Source: a bacterium (lineage in GTDB: Bacteria; Cyanobacteriota; Vampirovibrionia; Gastranaerophilales; Gastranaerophilaceae). Taken from it: DNA of 64,000 bases. Positions 17,547 through 25,781 of the stretch are shown here, piece after piece. The position numbers and the translations under genes were made by a program. The stretch covers positions 1 to 64,000 of the forward strand of contig JAFXHF010000005.1 of assembly GCA_017536545.1 (NCBI GenBank), read 5' to 3'. A model generated the notes under the pieces. That model was not told the DNA's origin, did no database searches, and worked only from the letters and a program-made list of their open reading frames with translations. Each line of letters opens with the position of its first letter. The first letter of the stretch is position 1.

Positions 17547-18176
17547 TTAAATTAACTTATCGCAATAATCAGCAATTGGACAAACCTCGCACATAGGTTT
17601 AATCGGCTTACAAACATTTTGCCCGTGTGTAACTAATAAGGTATTTATAGGAATCCAATATTCTAGTGGTAAACTATCCCTCAATGCAAATTCTGTTTCT
17701 TCAGGATTTTTAGTTTTGATATAACCTAAACGATTAAAAATACGATGCACATGAACATCGACACAAATTGCTGGGACACCAAAACCTAAAGTCATAACAA
17801 GATTAGCAGTCTTTCTTCCTACACCTCTAAATTTACATAATTCATCAATCGAATCTGGAACTTTACCATCATATTTTTCTACAATAAGCTTTGATAGTTC
17901 AATAATTTGACCCGCCTTATTCTTATAAAAACCTACAGGGTAAATTGCTTTTTCCAAATCTGCTACATTAACCCTCATCATTTCTTGAGGAGTTTTTGCA
18001 AGCTCCAACATTCTTAATGTCGCAGGATATGTCGTTCTGTCATTTGTTCTAAGACTAAGAATACAAGCGATTAAAACCAAATAAGGGTTTTTAAAAGAAT
18101 CCATAAGTTTTACAAAATCACTTTGTGGTTGCTTAGCTTCTTCCAATAATCTTACAACGTTCCCAACACGTTTCAT
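17547..18176 (-). CDS. nth: endonuclease III
   Basis: Base-excision-repair DNA glycosylase/AP lyase for oxidised pyrimidines. 209 residues, full length. The helix-hairpin-helix holds the catalytic lysine (FRGVGRKTANLV); the catalytic aspartate is in CVDVHVHR; the [4Fe-4S] loop is CX6CX2CX5C (CKPIKPMCEVCPIADYC). It overlaps the lpxK stop by 1 nt (TAATG), so it is translated with lpxK although functionally unrelated. Confidence 0.97.
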   Translation of the reverse strand: MKRVGNVVRLLEEAKQPQSDFVKLMDSFKNPYLVLIACILSLRTNDRTTYPATLRMLELAKTPQEMMRVNVADLEKAIYPVGFYKNKAGQIIELSKLIVEKYDGKVPDSIDELCKFRGVGRKTANLVMTLGFGVPAICVDVHVHRIFNRLGYIKTKNPEETEFALRDSLPLEYWIPINTLLVTHGQNVCKPIKPMCEVCPIADYCDKLI

Positions 18177-19195
18177 TAACTTAACAACTCCTCAACATCA
18201 ATAACAGTTTTAAGGCGAAGTGCATAAATTTTTCCCCTATCAAACCTTGCCAATTTAACGGCATCTTTTTCAGTAGTGATAATACTTCCTGAAATATCCA
18301 CAATATCAGTAGCTGAATACTGGTGATGATCGTCAAAAGTAACAGTATCAACAACTTGATAATCTTTCAAAAAATCGTAAAATTGCTGAGGTTGACCAAT
18401 TGCACACATTGCAGTAACAGCAAGACCTTCCATTAGTCTTTGTCCAGTTTTTATATCATACACATAGTCTGGCTCTGTATAACAAACACTAGTATCTAAC
18501 TTCAATCTTTTACGCATTATTTTTGCAACTTTTTCTGCAACTTCGTGTTTTGTATTTTTACTTACAACAACAAACTTATCAATACGTTCTAAAGCTTCTG
18601 AACCTTCTCTTAGAGGACCTGCAGGTAATAAACATTCATTACCAAACCCTTTTATACTATCCATTAAAACTATATCTAAATCTCTATGCAATTTTCTGTG
18701 CTGAAAACCATCATCTAAAATAATAACTTCAACACCGAACTTTTCGACAGCAGATTTTGAAGCCAAATATCTATTTTTACAAGTAAACACATAGCACCCT
18801 GGAGTATTTTCAGCTAACCAATAAGGTTCATCTCCTGCATCAAGAGCATCAAAATAAATAACTGAACCGTCTGAAATCATATTTATTGATCGATTACTTA
18901 AACGACCACCATACCCTCTTGAAACAATCGCAACTTTACGGCCCTGAGCAATTAAATACTTAGCAATTTCAGAAACTATAGGAGTTTTCCCAACCCCACC
19001 TGTTGTCATATTCCCTACTGATATAACAAATGCATTAACTTTTTTAGGTTTAATAATTTTTTTATCGTACAAGAAATTCTTCAATCGACTTCCAATCCCA
19101 TAGAAATACGAACAGAACTTTAAAAATTCGAATAAAATTCCTTGAGGATCCCTTTGATAATGAATTTGTGTTATTTTTGTTTTGATATTTTGCAT
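18176..19195 (-). CDS. lpxK: tetraacyldisaccharide 4'-kinase
   Basis: Phosphorylates the lipid A disaccharide at the inner membrane. 339 residues. P-loop GNMTTGGVGKTP near residues 62-73, SRGYGGR, LDDGFQHRKLHRDLDI and the C-terminal FDDHHQYS/TTEKDAVKL region are family hallmarks. It implies a lipid A-bearing outer membrane. It sits between an MCE lipid-transport gene (2 nt upstream) and nth, forming mlaD-lpxK-nth. Confidence 0.96.
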   Translation of the reverse strand: MQNIKTKITQIHYQRDPQGILFEFLKFCSYFYGIGSRLKNFLYDKKIIKPKKVNAFVISVGNMTTGGVGKTPIVSEIAKYLIAQGRKVAIVSRGYGGRLSNRSINMISDGSVIYFDALDAGDEPYWLAENTPGCYVFTCKNRYLASKSAVEKFGVEVIILDDGFQHRKLHRDLDIVLMDSIKGFGNECLLPAGPLREGSEALERIDKFVVVSKNTKHEVAEKVAKIMRKRLKLDTSVCYTEPDYVYDIKTGQRLMEGLAVTAMCAIGQPQQFYDFLKDYQVVDTVTFDDHHQYSATDIVDISGSIITTEKDAVKLARFDRGKIYALRLKTVIDVEELLS

Positions 19196-19196
19196 A

Positions 19197-20564
19197 TTAG
19201 AACATTAATCTAAATAATAAGAATCTTTTGTTTAATTTATCTGAGAATTTTCTCAAGTTAGATGTAGTTACAACAGTATCTTTAACAATTTGCTGCAAGT
19301 CAGATGCTTGATTTGGATTATTTGGATTAACTCTATTAACAGTATCAAGAGCTGTTGCAACTTCAGCCATTGCACAGTTTACATTAGTTACAGCTGTTGT
19401 TAACTCATTTTTCAATTTATCATCTTTAGTCATAGCATTTATACTTGCAGTAATTTGAGATAAATTTTCAGAAATAATTTTCAAATTCTTACCTGTTTCT
19501 TCAGCATCCGCAGCATCCATAACTTTATTTAAATTTTGAGCCAATTTGTCAATTGAATCAGATGTTGACAATAAAGTTGATTTAAACTGAGGATCACCTA
19601 TAATAGCATTTACGTTAGCTGATAATTTTGAAAAATCGTTAGTTGCTTGTTTTGTCATAGCTAACAACATTTCAATATCACCTTTAGAAGATTCTAACAA
19701 CGCATCCACTTTTTCTAAAGTTTCAGTAGATTTTGCAGTTAATGCATCTAAATTAGCAATAGTTAACTTCAAATCAGCAATAGTATCATCAGTAAGAATT
19801 TCATTAACTTTTCTATTTGTTTCAGTCAAAGTTTCTGCGGCTTTATATTGCCAATCCATAAAGTCTGACAATCTTAATGGCTCGATAATTGTATATGGAG
19901 AATCTTGGTTAGGATACACTAGAGGCATTTCATCCAATGGAACCAATCTTAGACTATATGAATTACCGTCCTTAACCGAAGTACCCTTCAAAAAGTCAGG
20001 TAAAACTAATCCTGGCAAGTTAATAAAATAGCTAACCCTATATGCGTAAGTAGTTTTGATATTATTTTTATAATTGTAAGGAATTGATTCTCTAGCTACT
20101 ACTTCAACACCTTTAATTTTACCAACATCATAATATTTGTCACTCAATTTCATTTGAACAGGATCGTTTTTGTGAAGTAAGTGTCTATCCTGCAATGGAA
20201 TATAAATAACCTGAGTCTTAGGCGGAGTGATTTCCAAGAACAATTCGCCAATCAAACCTGATTGTTGAATTGAAAACAAAGATGCTCTTGGGATCTGTAC
20301 AGAAGGATCAGTAATAACAAATTTCACGTTAACATATCCTTCATCACCTTTTACAATTGGAGTAATTTCTTCAACTTGACCAACTTTTAAGCCCATCATC
20401 TGAACCCCAGCACCAGGTCTTAAACCATTAACATCCTTGAACTGAATTTCAATACGTTTAGCATTAGTCAAAGCTCTACCTTTAACTTTTAATACTGTAC
20501 CAACCAATAAAATCAAAGCTATTAACGTTAATAATCCAACTTTAAACGATGAAGAAATTTTCAT
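19197..20564 (-). CDS. MCE/MlaD-family lipid transport protein
   Basis: 455 residues. One N-terminal membrane helix (SSFKVGLLTLIALILLVGTVL), then the MCE domain with RIEIQFKDVNGLRPGAGV and MMGLKVGQVEEI, an inserted beta-rich region, and a long helical C-terminus (about 240-440) of heptad character typical of MlaD/Mce proteins that span the periplasm. It probably binds an ABC-type lipid transporter encoded elsewhere. First gene of an operon with lpxK. Confidence 0.9.
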   Translation of the reverse strand: MKISSSFKVGLLTLIALILLVGTVLKVKGRALTNAKRIEIQFKDVNGLRPGAGVQMMGLKVGQVEEITPIVKGDEGYVNVKFVITDPSVQIPRASLFSIQQSGLIGELFLEITPPKTQVIYIPLQDRHLLHKNDPVQMKLSDKYYDVGKIKGVEVVARESIPYNYKNNIKTTYAYRVSYFINLPGLVLPDFLKGTSVKDGNSYSLRLVPLDEMPLVYPNQDSPYTIIEPLRLSDFMDWQYKAAETLTETNRKVNEILTDDTIADLKLTIANLDALTAKSTETLEKVDALLESSKGDIEMLLAMTKQATNDFSKLSANVNAIIGDPQFKSTLLSTSDSIDKLAQNLNKVMDAADAEETGKNLKIISENLSQITASINAMTKDDKLKNELTTAVTNVNCAMAEVATALDTVNRVNPNNPNQASDLQQIVKDTVVTTSNLRKFSDKLNKRFLLFRLMF

Positions 20565-20595
20565 ATAACCTTTCCTTAAAATTAAATATAATTGT

Positions 20596-20625
20596 ATTTT
20601 AGCAGAAAAATAAAAAAACTGTAAA
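20596..20625 (-). promoter_or_regulatory. promoter of mlaD-lpxK-nth
   Basis: On the minus strand, TTTACA, 18 nt, TAAAAT, with TGC directly before the -10 (TGCTAAAAT, the same string as at 1024-1032). Confidence 0.5.
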
Positions 20626-20811
20626 GTTTTTAACCAGAAGAAAATTCAATCCCCACTAGACGTACTCTATATGGTTGATTTTTAGAGAAAACCATACATA
20701 AAACTTAACAAATCATGTATAATCTAAATAGGTAATATTGACTTTTTGAAAAATATCATTAAAACCTAAGCAAAGGTAGAAATAATGAACATTTAGAAGG
20801 AGAGCGAACAA

Positions 20812-21867
20812 ATGGGCATGGCAGCATCTCAAGCAAGATGGATATCACTAGCAGCGAGAAAGACAAACGTTGAATACGAAGGACAACAAATTAACCAAGC
20901 AAGAACCGCCTTGGCTAACGAAAGTTCGCAACTTTGGAATGAACTTTACAATATGGAAGTTCCAACAGCTCCTAGTACAACTGAATTTACAAAAACTCAA
21001 TATACTTTTGAAAACGGAGATACAACCCAAACCATTTCCGAAATTCAACCTGCGGAGTACACAGATATTGATGGAATTAACTATAATTCATATGTAACTT
21101 ATTATACAAAAGTTTCAGAATACACAGGAATTAGAAACACAAATTCAAATCCACAAGTTCAATATATTGCAGCAACAGCAACAGACCCTGGATACTACAT
21201 GGTAGGAACAAGAAAACTATCTTGTTTAAACACCGTAGATAGAACTAACACAAGCGAAACAGGAGATTGGGGTACATATAGTGCTCAATTAGACCAAATT
21301 GCATTAGATTGGCCTAATACACAAGTTGCAAAAGATTGGACTAATTTTAAAACAAATGGTGATGTTACAGCCTTAGATAATATTTATTTCTGGTCTGATA
21401 ATAGTAGCCATGTAAATTTTGCATCTCAAAACGCAACAACAGGAGATTCATTAGAAGAATGTAGAGCTGATTCTTTATTGGCATTACACTCTTATTATGC
21501 AGATTATCAAACTGCAAACAAAGAATTATCTAAATATGGTATCGTAGAATACGACCCAAGCGGAAGAGCAACTTCTTTACAACTTGAAGGTTCGAGCGTT
21601 GTTTATGCCCTTGAAGCAACAAGTGTAACAGATGAAAATGCGTACAATGATGCTATGAATAATTACAATTATCAACAACAAGTTTACGAAAAAAAAGTTC
21701 AGGACATCAACGCAAAAACTGAAAAAATTCAAACAGAAGATAGAACATTAGAACTAAGATTAAAAGCTTTAGATACAGAACAGAATGCACTACAAACTGA
21801 GATGGATGCGGTTCACAAAATTATCTCTAAAAACATCGAAAGTACATTCAAAACATTCTCAAGCTAA
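20812..21867 (+). CDS. lineage-specific protein with MGMAASQAR N-terminus and coiled-coil ends
   Basis: 351 residues, strong AAGGAGAG site. Residues 1-50 are one amphipathic helix (MGMAASQARWISLAARKTN, INQARTALANESSQLWNEL). A Thr/Asn/Tyr-rich middle follows. The C-terminal 80 residues are a coiled coil (KVQDINAKTEKIQTEDRTL, LRLKALDTEQNALQTEMDAV) ending KNIESTFKTFSS. No Sec signal. Helices at both ends round a variable middle recall flagellar axial proteins, but I see no true flagellin, hook or rod motif. The C-terminus resembles that of the 110-residue protein at 23220. TATAAT at 20718-20723 may be its -10. Confidence 0.72.
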   Translation: MGMAASQARWISLAARKTNVEYEGQQINQARTALANESSQLWNELYNMEVPTAPSTTEFTKTQYTFENGDTTQTISEIQPAEYTDIDGINYNSYVTYYTKVSEYTGIRNTNSNPQVQYIAATATDPGYYMVGTRKLSCLNTVDRTNTSETGDWGTYSAQLDQIALDWPNTQVAKDWTNFKTNGDVTALDNIYFWSDNSSHVNFASQNATTGDSLEECRADSLLALHSYYADYQTANKELSKYGIVEYDPSGRATSLQLEGSSVVYALEATSVTDENAYNDAMNNYNYQQQVYEKKVQDINAKTEKIQTEDRTLELRLKALDTEQNALQTEMDAVHKIISKNIESTFKTFSS

Positions 21868-21894
21868 AATAATAATTAAGATAAAGAGGTTAAA

Positions 21895-22713
21895 ATGTCT
21901 TATAAAAATGACAGCGACTTAGTAATAGCAAATAGATTCGGTGACGCAAGCGGTAAAGCAAAAGCCCAAATGTGGGAAACTTACGACCGTTTAAGAGACT
22001 TGACTGTTTCAGGTAGCGGCACAGGTACTGGATTTGAGGCAGCTGGGGGTCTTTTATACAACCTAGCAAGCTTACTTGCACCATCATCATTTGCTACTAT
22101 TTTTGGTAGCTCAGAAACAATGAACATTGCTGGTACTTCTTACTATTCTAACGGTAATGCAGGTTCAGCATATGGTGTGGATTCACTATACAACTACTCA
22201 GGATTTCCAAGCGGAGCAGCTTCTATAAATTCAATCTACGGATTATCTACAGGTGGAGCTTCTTCAATATTAAATGGATGGGGCTCAGGTATGGCAGGAG
22301 TTCCAACAGGTTATGCATCAAGTGTAAGTGGACTTGCTGATATTACAAGTGCAGCAGCATATGGTATCGGTACAGGTTCAGGCTTAGGAAAGATTGCCTC
22401 AAATATTGTAATGCCATTTGCTAGTTGTATTTCAGGATTTGGTGGTATCCTAACAGCAATCTCCCCTTACCTTGGTGTTTACGGAGCAGGTACAACTGTC
22501 TTAGGTAACTTAATGCAAGGTACAACATCAGCAGCTCTTGCGGCTTACCAAAATATTACAGGTAACATCACAACAAATGCTGACACAATCCTTTCTACAA
22601 AAGTTAGAAACATTGAAACCGTTGTAAAAATGCTTGATACACAAGGCGATGTTGCTAAGAAAATGCTAAAAGAAGGTATTGATAGTAACAGTAAAGCTAT
22701 TCAAAATATGTAG
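21895..22713 (+). CDS. lineage-specific Gly/Ala/Ser/Tyr-rich protein
   Basis: 272 residues, 27 nt after the previous gene, with AAAGAGG upstream. Polar helical start (NRFGDASGKAKAQMWETYDRL), then about 180 residues rich in Gly, Ala, Ser and Tyr with hydrophobic stretches (LLYNLASLLAPSSFATIFG, MPFASCISGFGGILTAISP), and a polar helical end. No signal peptide, no known domain. Composition and position suggest it works with the neighbouring coiled-coil protein; membrane insertion is possible but not shown. A strong terminator follows. Confidence 0.68.
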   Translation: MSYKNDSDLVIANRFGDASGKAKAQMWETYDRLRDLTVSGSGTGTGFEAAGGLLYNLASLLAPSSFATIFGSSETMNIAGTSYYSNGNAGSAYGVDSLYNYSGFPSGAASINSIYGLSTGGASSILNGWGSGMAGVPTGYASSVSGLADITSAAAYGIGTGSGLGKIASNIVMPFASCISGFGGILTAISPYLGVYGAGTTVLGNLMQGTTSAALAAYQNITGNITTNADTILSTKVRNIETVVKMLDTQGDVAKKMLKEGIDSNSKAIQNM

Positions 22714-22738
22714 AATACTAATTAATAATTCACTATGT

Positions 22739-22785
22739 ATATGGATAATGTTAAAATAATTACATTATCCATATTATTTTATTAA
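22739..22785 (+). terminator. intrinsic terminator
   Basis: 13-bp stem ATATGGATAATGT/ACATTATCCATAT with a 10-nt AT-rich loop, then TATTTTATT. It ends the 20812-22713 pair. Confidence 0.75.
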
Positions 22786-22935
22786 AGTTTTAAAAAATAC
22801 AGCCGATAATATTAATGTATAAGTATGAATATTAGACCAAATATTAAGAAATATTACATTATATTCTTAAAAACTATCAATTAAAATACATGTAATGTTT
22901 TTAAATATATGTAGGTCTAAAGTGTAAGGATCATT

Positions 22936-23208
22936 ATGTTTCGAGAAACTCTAGAACTATACATAAAAAGAATCATGGACTTTCTGATATACACAAAGAA
23001 CTATTTTATCAGAAAGAACCCTCTACAATCGGTAACAGAATCTATTGTGGACGGGATAAAAGATTTCTTAACGGTAAAAAAGAAACTAAGAATGGCTCAA
23101 TACAGGCTAAATTATCACAGACACCAACTGAACAAAATGGAACAACTGATAGCCGAAAATAGCCAACACAGTTTCTTAAAAGGTTCCAATCTGGACCAAA
23201 AAAGGTAA
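22936..23208 (+). CDS. small basic coiled-coil protein
   Basis: 90 residues with a TAAGGA site. A basic amphipathic N-terminus (ETLELYIKRIMDFLIYTKN) is followed by a helical segment rich in Lys, Gln and His (KKKLRMAQYRLNYHRHQLNK). No family recognised. It is 11 nt ahead of the next small coiled-coil gene, so the two form a unit downstream of the 20812 pair. Confidence 0.6.
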   Translation: MFRETLELYIKRIMDFLIYTKNYFIRKNPLQSVTESIVDGIKDFLTVKKKLRMAQYRLNYHRHQLNKMEQLIAENSQHSFLKGSNLDQKR

Positions 23209-23219
23209 AGGCGGAAAAT

Positions 23220-23552
23220 ATGGGTTTACTAATCGGCATTATCAGAATGAGACAACTGAAACTTATGCAATCCAATTGCGAGTGGAAGTTACAATTAATT
23301 GCACAAGCAGTTAGTACAGCCCAAAATTCAGCAAATAACTTGCTACAAGTTTCAACTGACTACGAGTCAGACAGTGCAGTTGCAAAGAAATTACAACAAC
23401 GACAATATAAATTAAAAGCCTTAGAAGAGAAATTGAATGCACAAAAAGCTGCATTAGAGATTCAGCTAAAAGAAATTAACGCTGAAATGGAATCATGCAG
23501 AGGCATGATTGACGCTCACATCAAAGATGTATTCTCATATAGAGTAGGCTAA
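23220..23552 (+). CDS. small coiled-coil protein related to the 20812 product
   Basis: 110 residues, AAAGGCGG site. N-terminal helix (MGLLIGIIRMRQLKLMQ), a short Ser/Asn linker, then a heptad coiled coil (KLKALEEKLNAQKAALEIQ) ending MESCRGMIDAHIKDVFSYRVG. The last 45 residues align by eye with the end of the 351-residue protein at 20812 (LRLKALDTEQNALQTEMDAV...KNIESTFKTF), so it looks like a short paralogue lacking the variable middle. Confidence 0.65.
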   Translation: MGLLIGIIRMRQLKLMQSNCEWKLQLIAQAVSTAQNSANNLLQVSTDYESDSAVAKKLQQRQYKLKALEEKLNAQKAALEIQLKEINAEMESCRGMIDAHIKDVFSYRVG

Positions 23553-23556
23553 AAAA

Positions 23557-24204
23557 CTATCTAGCTTGAATGAATAGACTAATAATGTCATTCATCGCTG
23601 CGGCTTGTTTTTGATAACTTTGAGCCTTAGCTTCTAGAATACTGATTTGCTTACGGTATTCAGCAACATTACTTTGACATTCAACAGAATTAGCAGTTAA
23701 AGCTTCTTGAACTTGTTTTGCTTCTTGAAGAACACTACCCATTGAAATACCAAGAGCTTCCATTGTTTGTTTAATAATCAAAGCACCTGTTTGCTTAGAC
23801 ACACCTGTTGGAAGTTTTGCAATAAGTTGTCTTAAAACAGCAACATTTGATGGGTAATCAAAATCATCTTGAGCTACAAAAGCATTTGCACCAAGATTTT
23901 GAACAATACTTTGTTGGAATGCAGCATCGACAAAAGTTTGAGGCTGAGTTGCAGCTTGGAATTGCAATTGAGATTGAATTTTCATCTGCATATCATTTGG
24001 AGCTTGAAAATCGTCAACATATTCTACCTGTTCAACAACAGGTTCCTCATCAACTACCACTTCATTTTCAAATACTGGCTCTTCAATAATTTCTGGAGCG
24101 TTATCATTTACAAAAACTTCACCATCAGCGTGCTCTGCTGATTGCATTTTTAACGCTTCAACAATCTTTTTACCAACACCATCATTCAAATCGTTTATAG
24201 CCAT
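23557..24204 (-). CDS. lineage-specific protein, acidic linker plus C-terminal coiled coil
   Basis: I chose the ATG at 24204 (215 residues) because GAAGAGGAT precedes it; an ATG at 24234 lacks a site. Helical start (INDLNDGVGKKIVEALKMQ), then an acidic Val/Glu/Pro linker (residues 30-65), a Gln/Phe/Ala-rich stretch, a compact helical part (NVAVLRQLIAKLPTGVSKQ) and a final coiled coil (YRKQISILEAKAQSYQKQ). No family recognised. It faces the coiled-coil gene at 23220 tail to tail with only 4 nt between stops. Confidence 0.7.
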   Translation of the reverse strand: MAINDLNDGVGKKIVEALKMQSAEHADGEVFVNDNAPEIIEEPVFENEVVVDEEPVVEQVEYVDDFQAPNDMQMKIQSQLQFQAATQPQTFVDAAFQQSIVQNLGANAFVAQDDFDYPSNVAVLRQLIAKLPTGVSKQTGALIIKQTMEALGISMGSVLQEAKQVQEALTANSVECQSNVAEYRKQISILEAKAQSYQKQAAAMNDIISLFIQAR

Positions 24205-24312
24205 TTTATCCTCTTCAATTATTGTCCTAAACAAATAAGATTATATAAAAGACATGCTAATTTATCAAGAAAATGTTACAAAACTAGGAATAATAGTTTA
24301 AGATTTATTAAC

Positions 24313-24341
24313 TTGATAGCGACATGCGTTTGTGTTAGCAT
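24313..24341 (+). promoter_or_regulatory. promoter of the PurH-like gene
   Basis: TTGATA, 17 nt, TAGCAT. The ribosome site GAGGG follows, 20 nt before the ATG at 24361. Confidence 0.4.
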
Positions 24342-24360
24342 AATAAAAAAGAGGGATATT

Positions 24361-25296
24361 ATGGAAAATATTGAGATAACAAACTTTAATGAGCTACCAT
24401 TTGGAGAAAATGTAAACCAATCCGCATCAATTGCTCCAATTGAAAATGGTTTAGAATATGAAATTTTAAGTGATAACGATGCTTTAGAATATATTGACTA
24501 CCTAAATTCTACAAAAGCAATCGAAATCTTGGCTGAATTTTTTGACGTAAATGCGGTTGCAATAGCTAAAGAAAACAAACTTTGCTCTGTTGCTCTAGGA
24601 AATTCAGTTGAGACCGCATTTGAAAAAATAGTTGATTGCGATCCATTGGCAGTAATCGGATCTACTGTTGGTTTTTCAAAAGAATTAACACTTGAAGTAG
24701 CAAAACAACTAAATGCAATGAAAATTCGCAACGTTATTGCAACAAAGTTCTCAAAAGAGGCTCTTGAATATTTACTAAATAATAGCGAAATCAATGTTAT
24801 TCAAATAAAAAGTCCACTACAAGAAGTTCTAGGCTTTAACGCTAAAGATATTAGGGTAACTCCATTTGGCTACCTTATCCAAAACCAAAATGATAGCAAA
24901 CTTACAAAATCTACATTCAAAGTTGCAGGAAAAACAAAACCTACTCAACAACAGGCTGAAGATGCAATCTTTGCTTGGAAAATCTCTAAATATTCACAAA
25001 GCAGATGTGCAGTCATTGCCAAGGATTTATCAACAAAAGCTATCGTTCAAGGAAGAACAAATCTTGCAGAAGCTGTTGAATCAGCGATGGATATAGCTTG
25101 TGAAAATTCAAAAGAAGCAGTCTTAGCTGTTGACGGCGTTATCGAAAACGAAGAAGTTATTAACGCTGCAATTCAAGGTAGAATTGGCTTGATTATCGAA
25201 GCTAATGACGGCGTTAATTCTGAAAAAATCACAAAACTTGCTGACAAATACGAAATTTCTCTAATCAAAACTGGATTAAGAAATAATAAATACTAA
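24361..25296 (+). CDS. PurH-like protein: AICAR transformylase fold, degenerate active site
   Basis: 311 residues from the ATG at 24361 (GAGGG site). It lacks the IMP cyclohydrolase half of PurH. The rest follows the AICAR transformylase region by eye: AVAIAKENKLCSVALG (66-80) corresponds to the family's KHxNPCGVAxG, DPLAVIGSTVGF to DPxSAFGGIVAL, YLIQNQND to LxQxxD, KPTQQQAEDAIFAWKISKY (193-211) to the PTxxExxDLxFAWxVxKx segment, and the end LIKTGLRNNKY to MxFTGxRHFxH. The catalytic Lys-His pair reads Lys70-Glu71 and the final His residues are missing, so formyl transfer is unlikely. Role unknown. It shares a direction and close spacing with the dCMP deaminase gene. Confidence 0.75.
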   Translation: MENIEITNFNELPFGENVNQSASIAPIENGLEYEILSDNDALEYIDYLNSTKAIEILAEFFDVNAVAIAKENKLCSVALGNSVETAFEKIVDCDPLAVIGSTVGFSKELTLEVAKQLNAMKIRNVIATKFSKEALEYLLNNSEINVIQIKSPLQEVLGFNAKDIRVTPFGYLIQNQNDSKLTKSTFKVAGKTKPTQQQAEDAIFAWKISKYSQSRCAVIAKDLSTKAIVQGRTNLAEAVESAMDIACENSKEAVLAVDGVIENEEVINAAIQGRIGLIIEANDGVNSEKITKLADKYEISLIKTGLRNNKY

Positions 25297-25306
25297 GAGG
25301 TAAATT

Positions 25307-25756
25307 ATGGAAATTAAACCATGGGATGAATATTTTTTAGACTTAGCAAAAACTTGTGCAACTCGCTCTAATTGCATTAGAGCTCAAGTTGGAGCAGTAA
25401 TTGTAGGCGAAGATAAAAAAATTAAAGCAACAGGTTATAATGGAACACCTTCTAAAGTTGAATCTTGTGCTGAACGTGGGGAATGTTACAGAATAAAAAA
25501 TAATATTCCATCAGGAACACAATATGAAACTTGCCGTTCTATTCACGCAGAACAAAATGCAATCATCCAAGCTGGGCAAGATAGATGTAAAGATGCAACA
25601 ATCTACATTTGGGGACACAACTTCATTTGTATTTTATGCAAAAGATTTATTGTTCAATCTGGAATTAAAAATTGTGTGCTTAAGAAAGATGAAAACTCAC
25701 CAATTGTTAGGGTTTCAGTCGAAGATTTGAGAAAAGAATTAGAAGCTCAAAGATAA
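25307..25756 (+). CDS. deoxycytidylate deaminase family (ComEB-like)
   Basis: 149 residues, AAGAGG site, 10 nt after the PurH-like gene. It is a zinc-dependent cytidine-deaminase fold: RAQVGAVIV and GYNGTPS (substrate loop), HAEQNAI with zinc His and catalytic Glu, and the second zinc site in FICILCKR, where the usual PCxxC reads ICILC with both cysteines kept. It would convert dCMP to dUMP for dTTP supply. Confidence 0.93.
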   Translation: MEIKPWDEYFLDLAKTCATRSNCIRAQVGAVIVGEDKKIKATGYNGTPSKVESCAERGECYRIKNNIPSGTQYETCRSIHAEQNAIIQAGQDRCKDATIYIWGHNFICILCKRFIVQSGIKNCVLKKDENSPIVRVSVEDLRKELEAQR

Positions 25757-25781
25757 AATTTTGTATATTGAGGGGATATTT

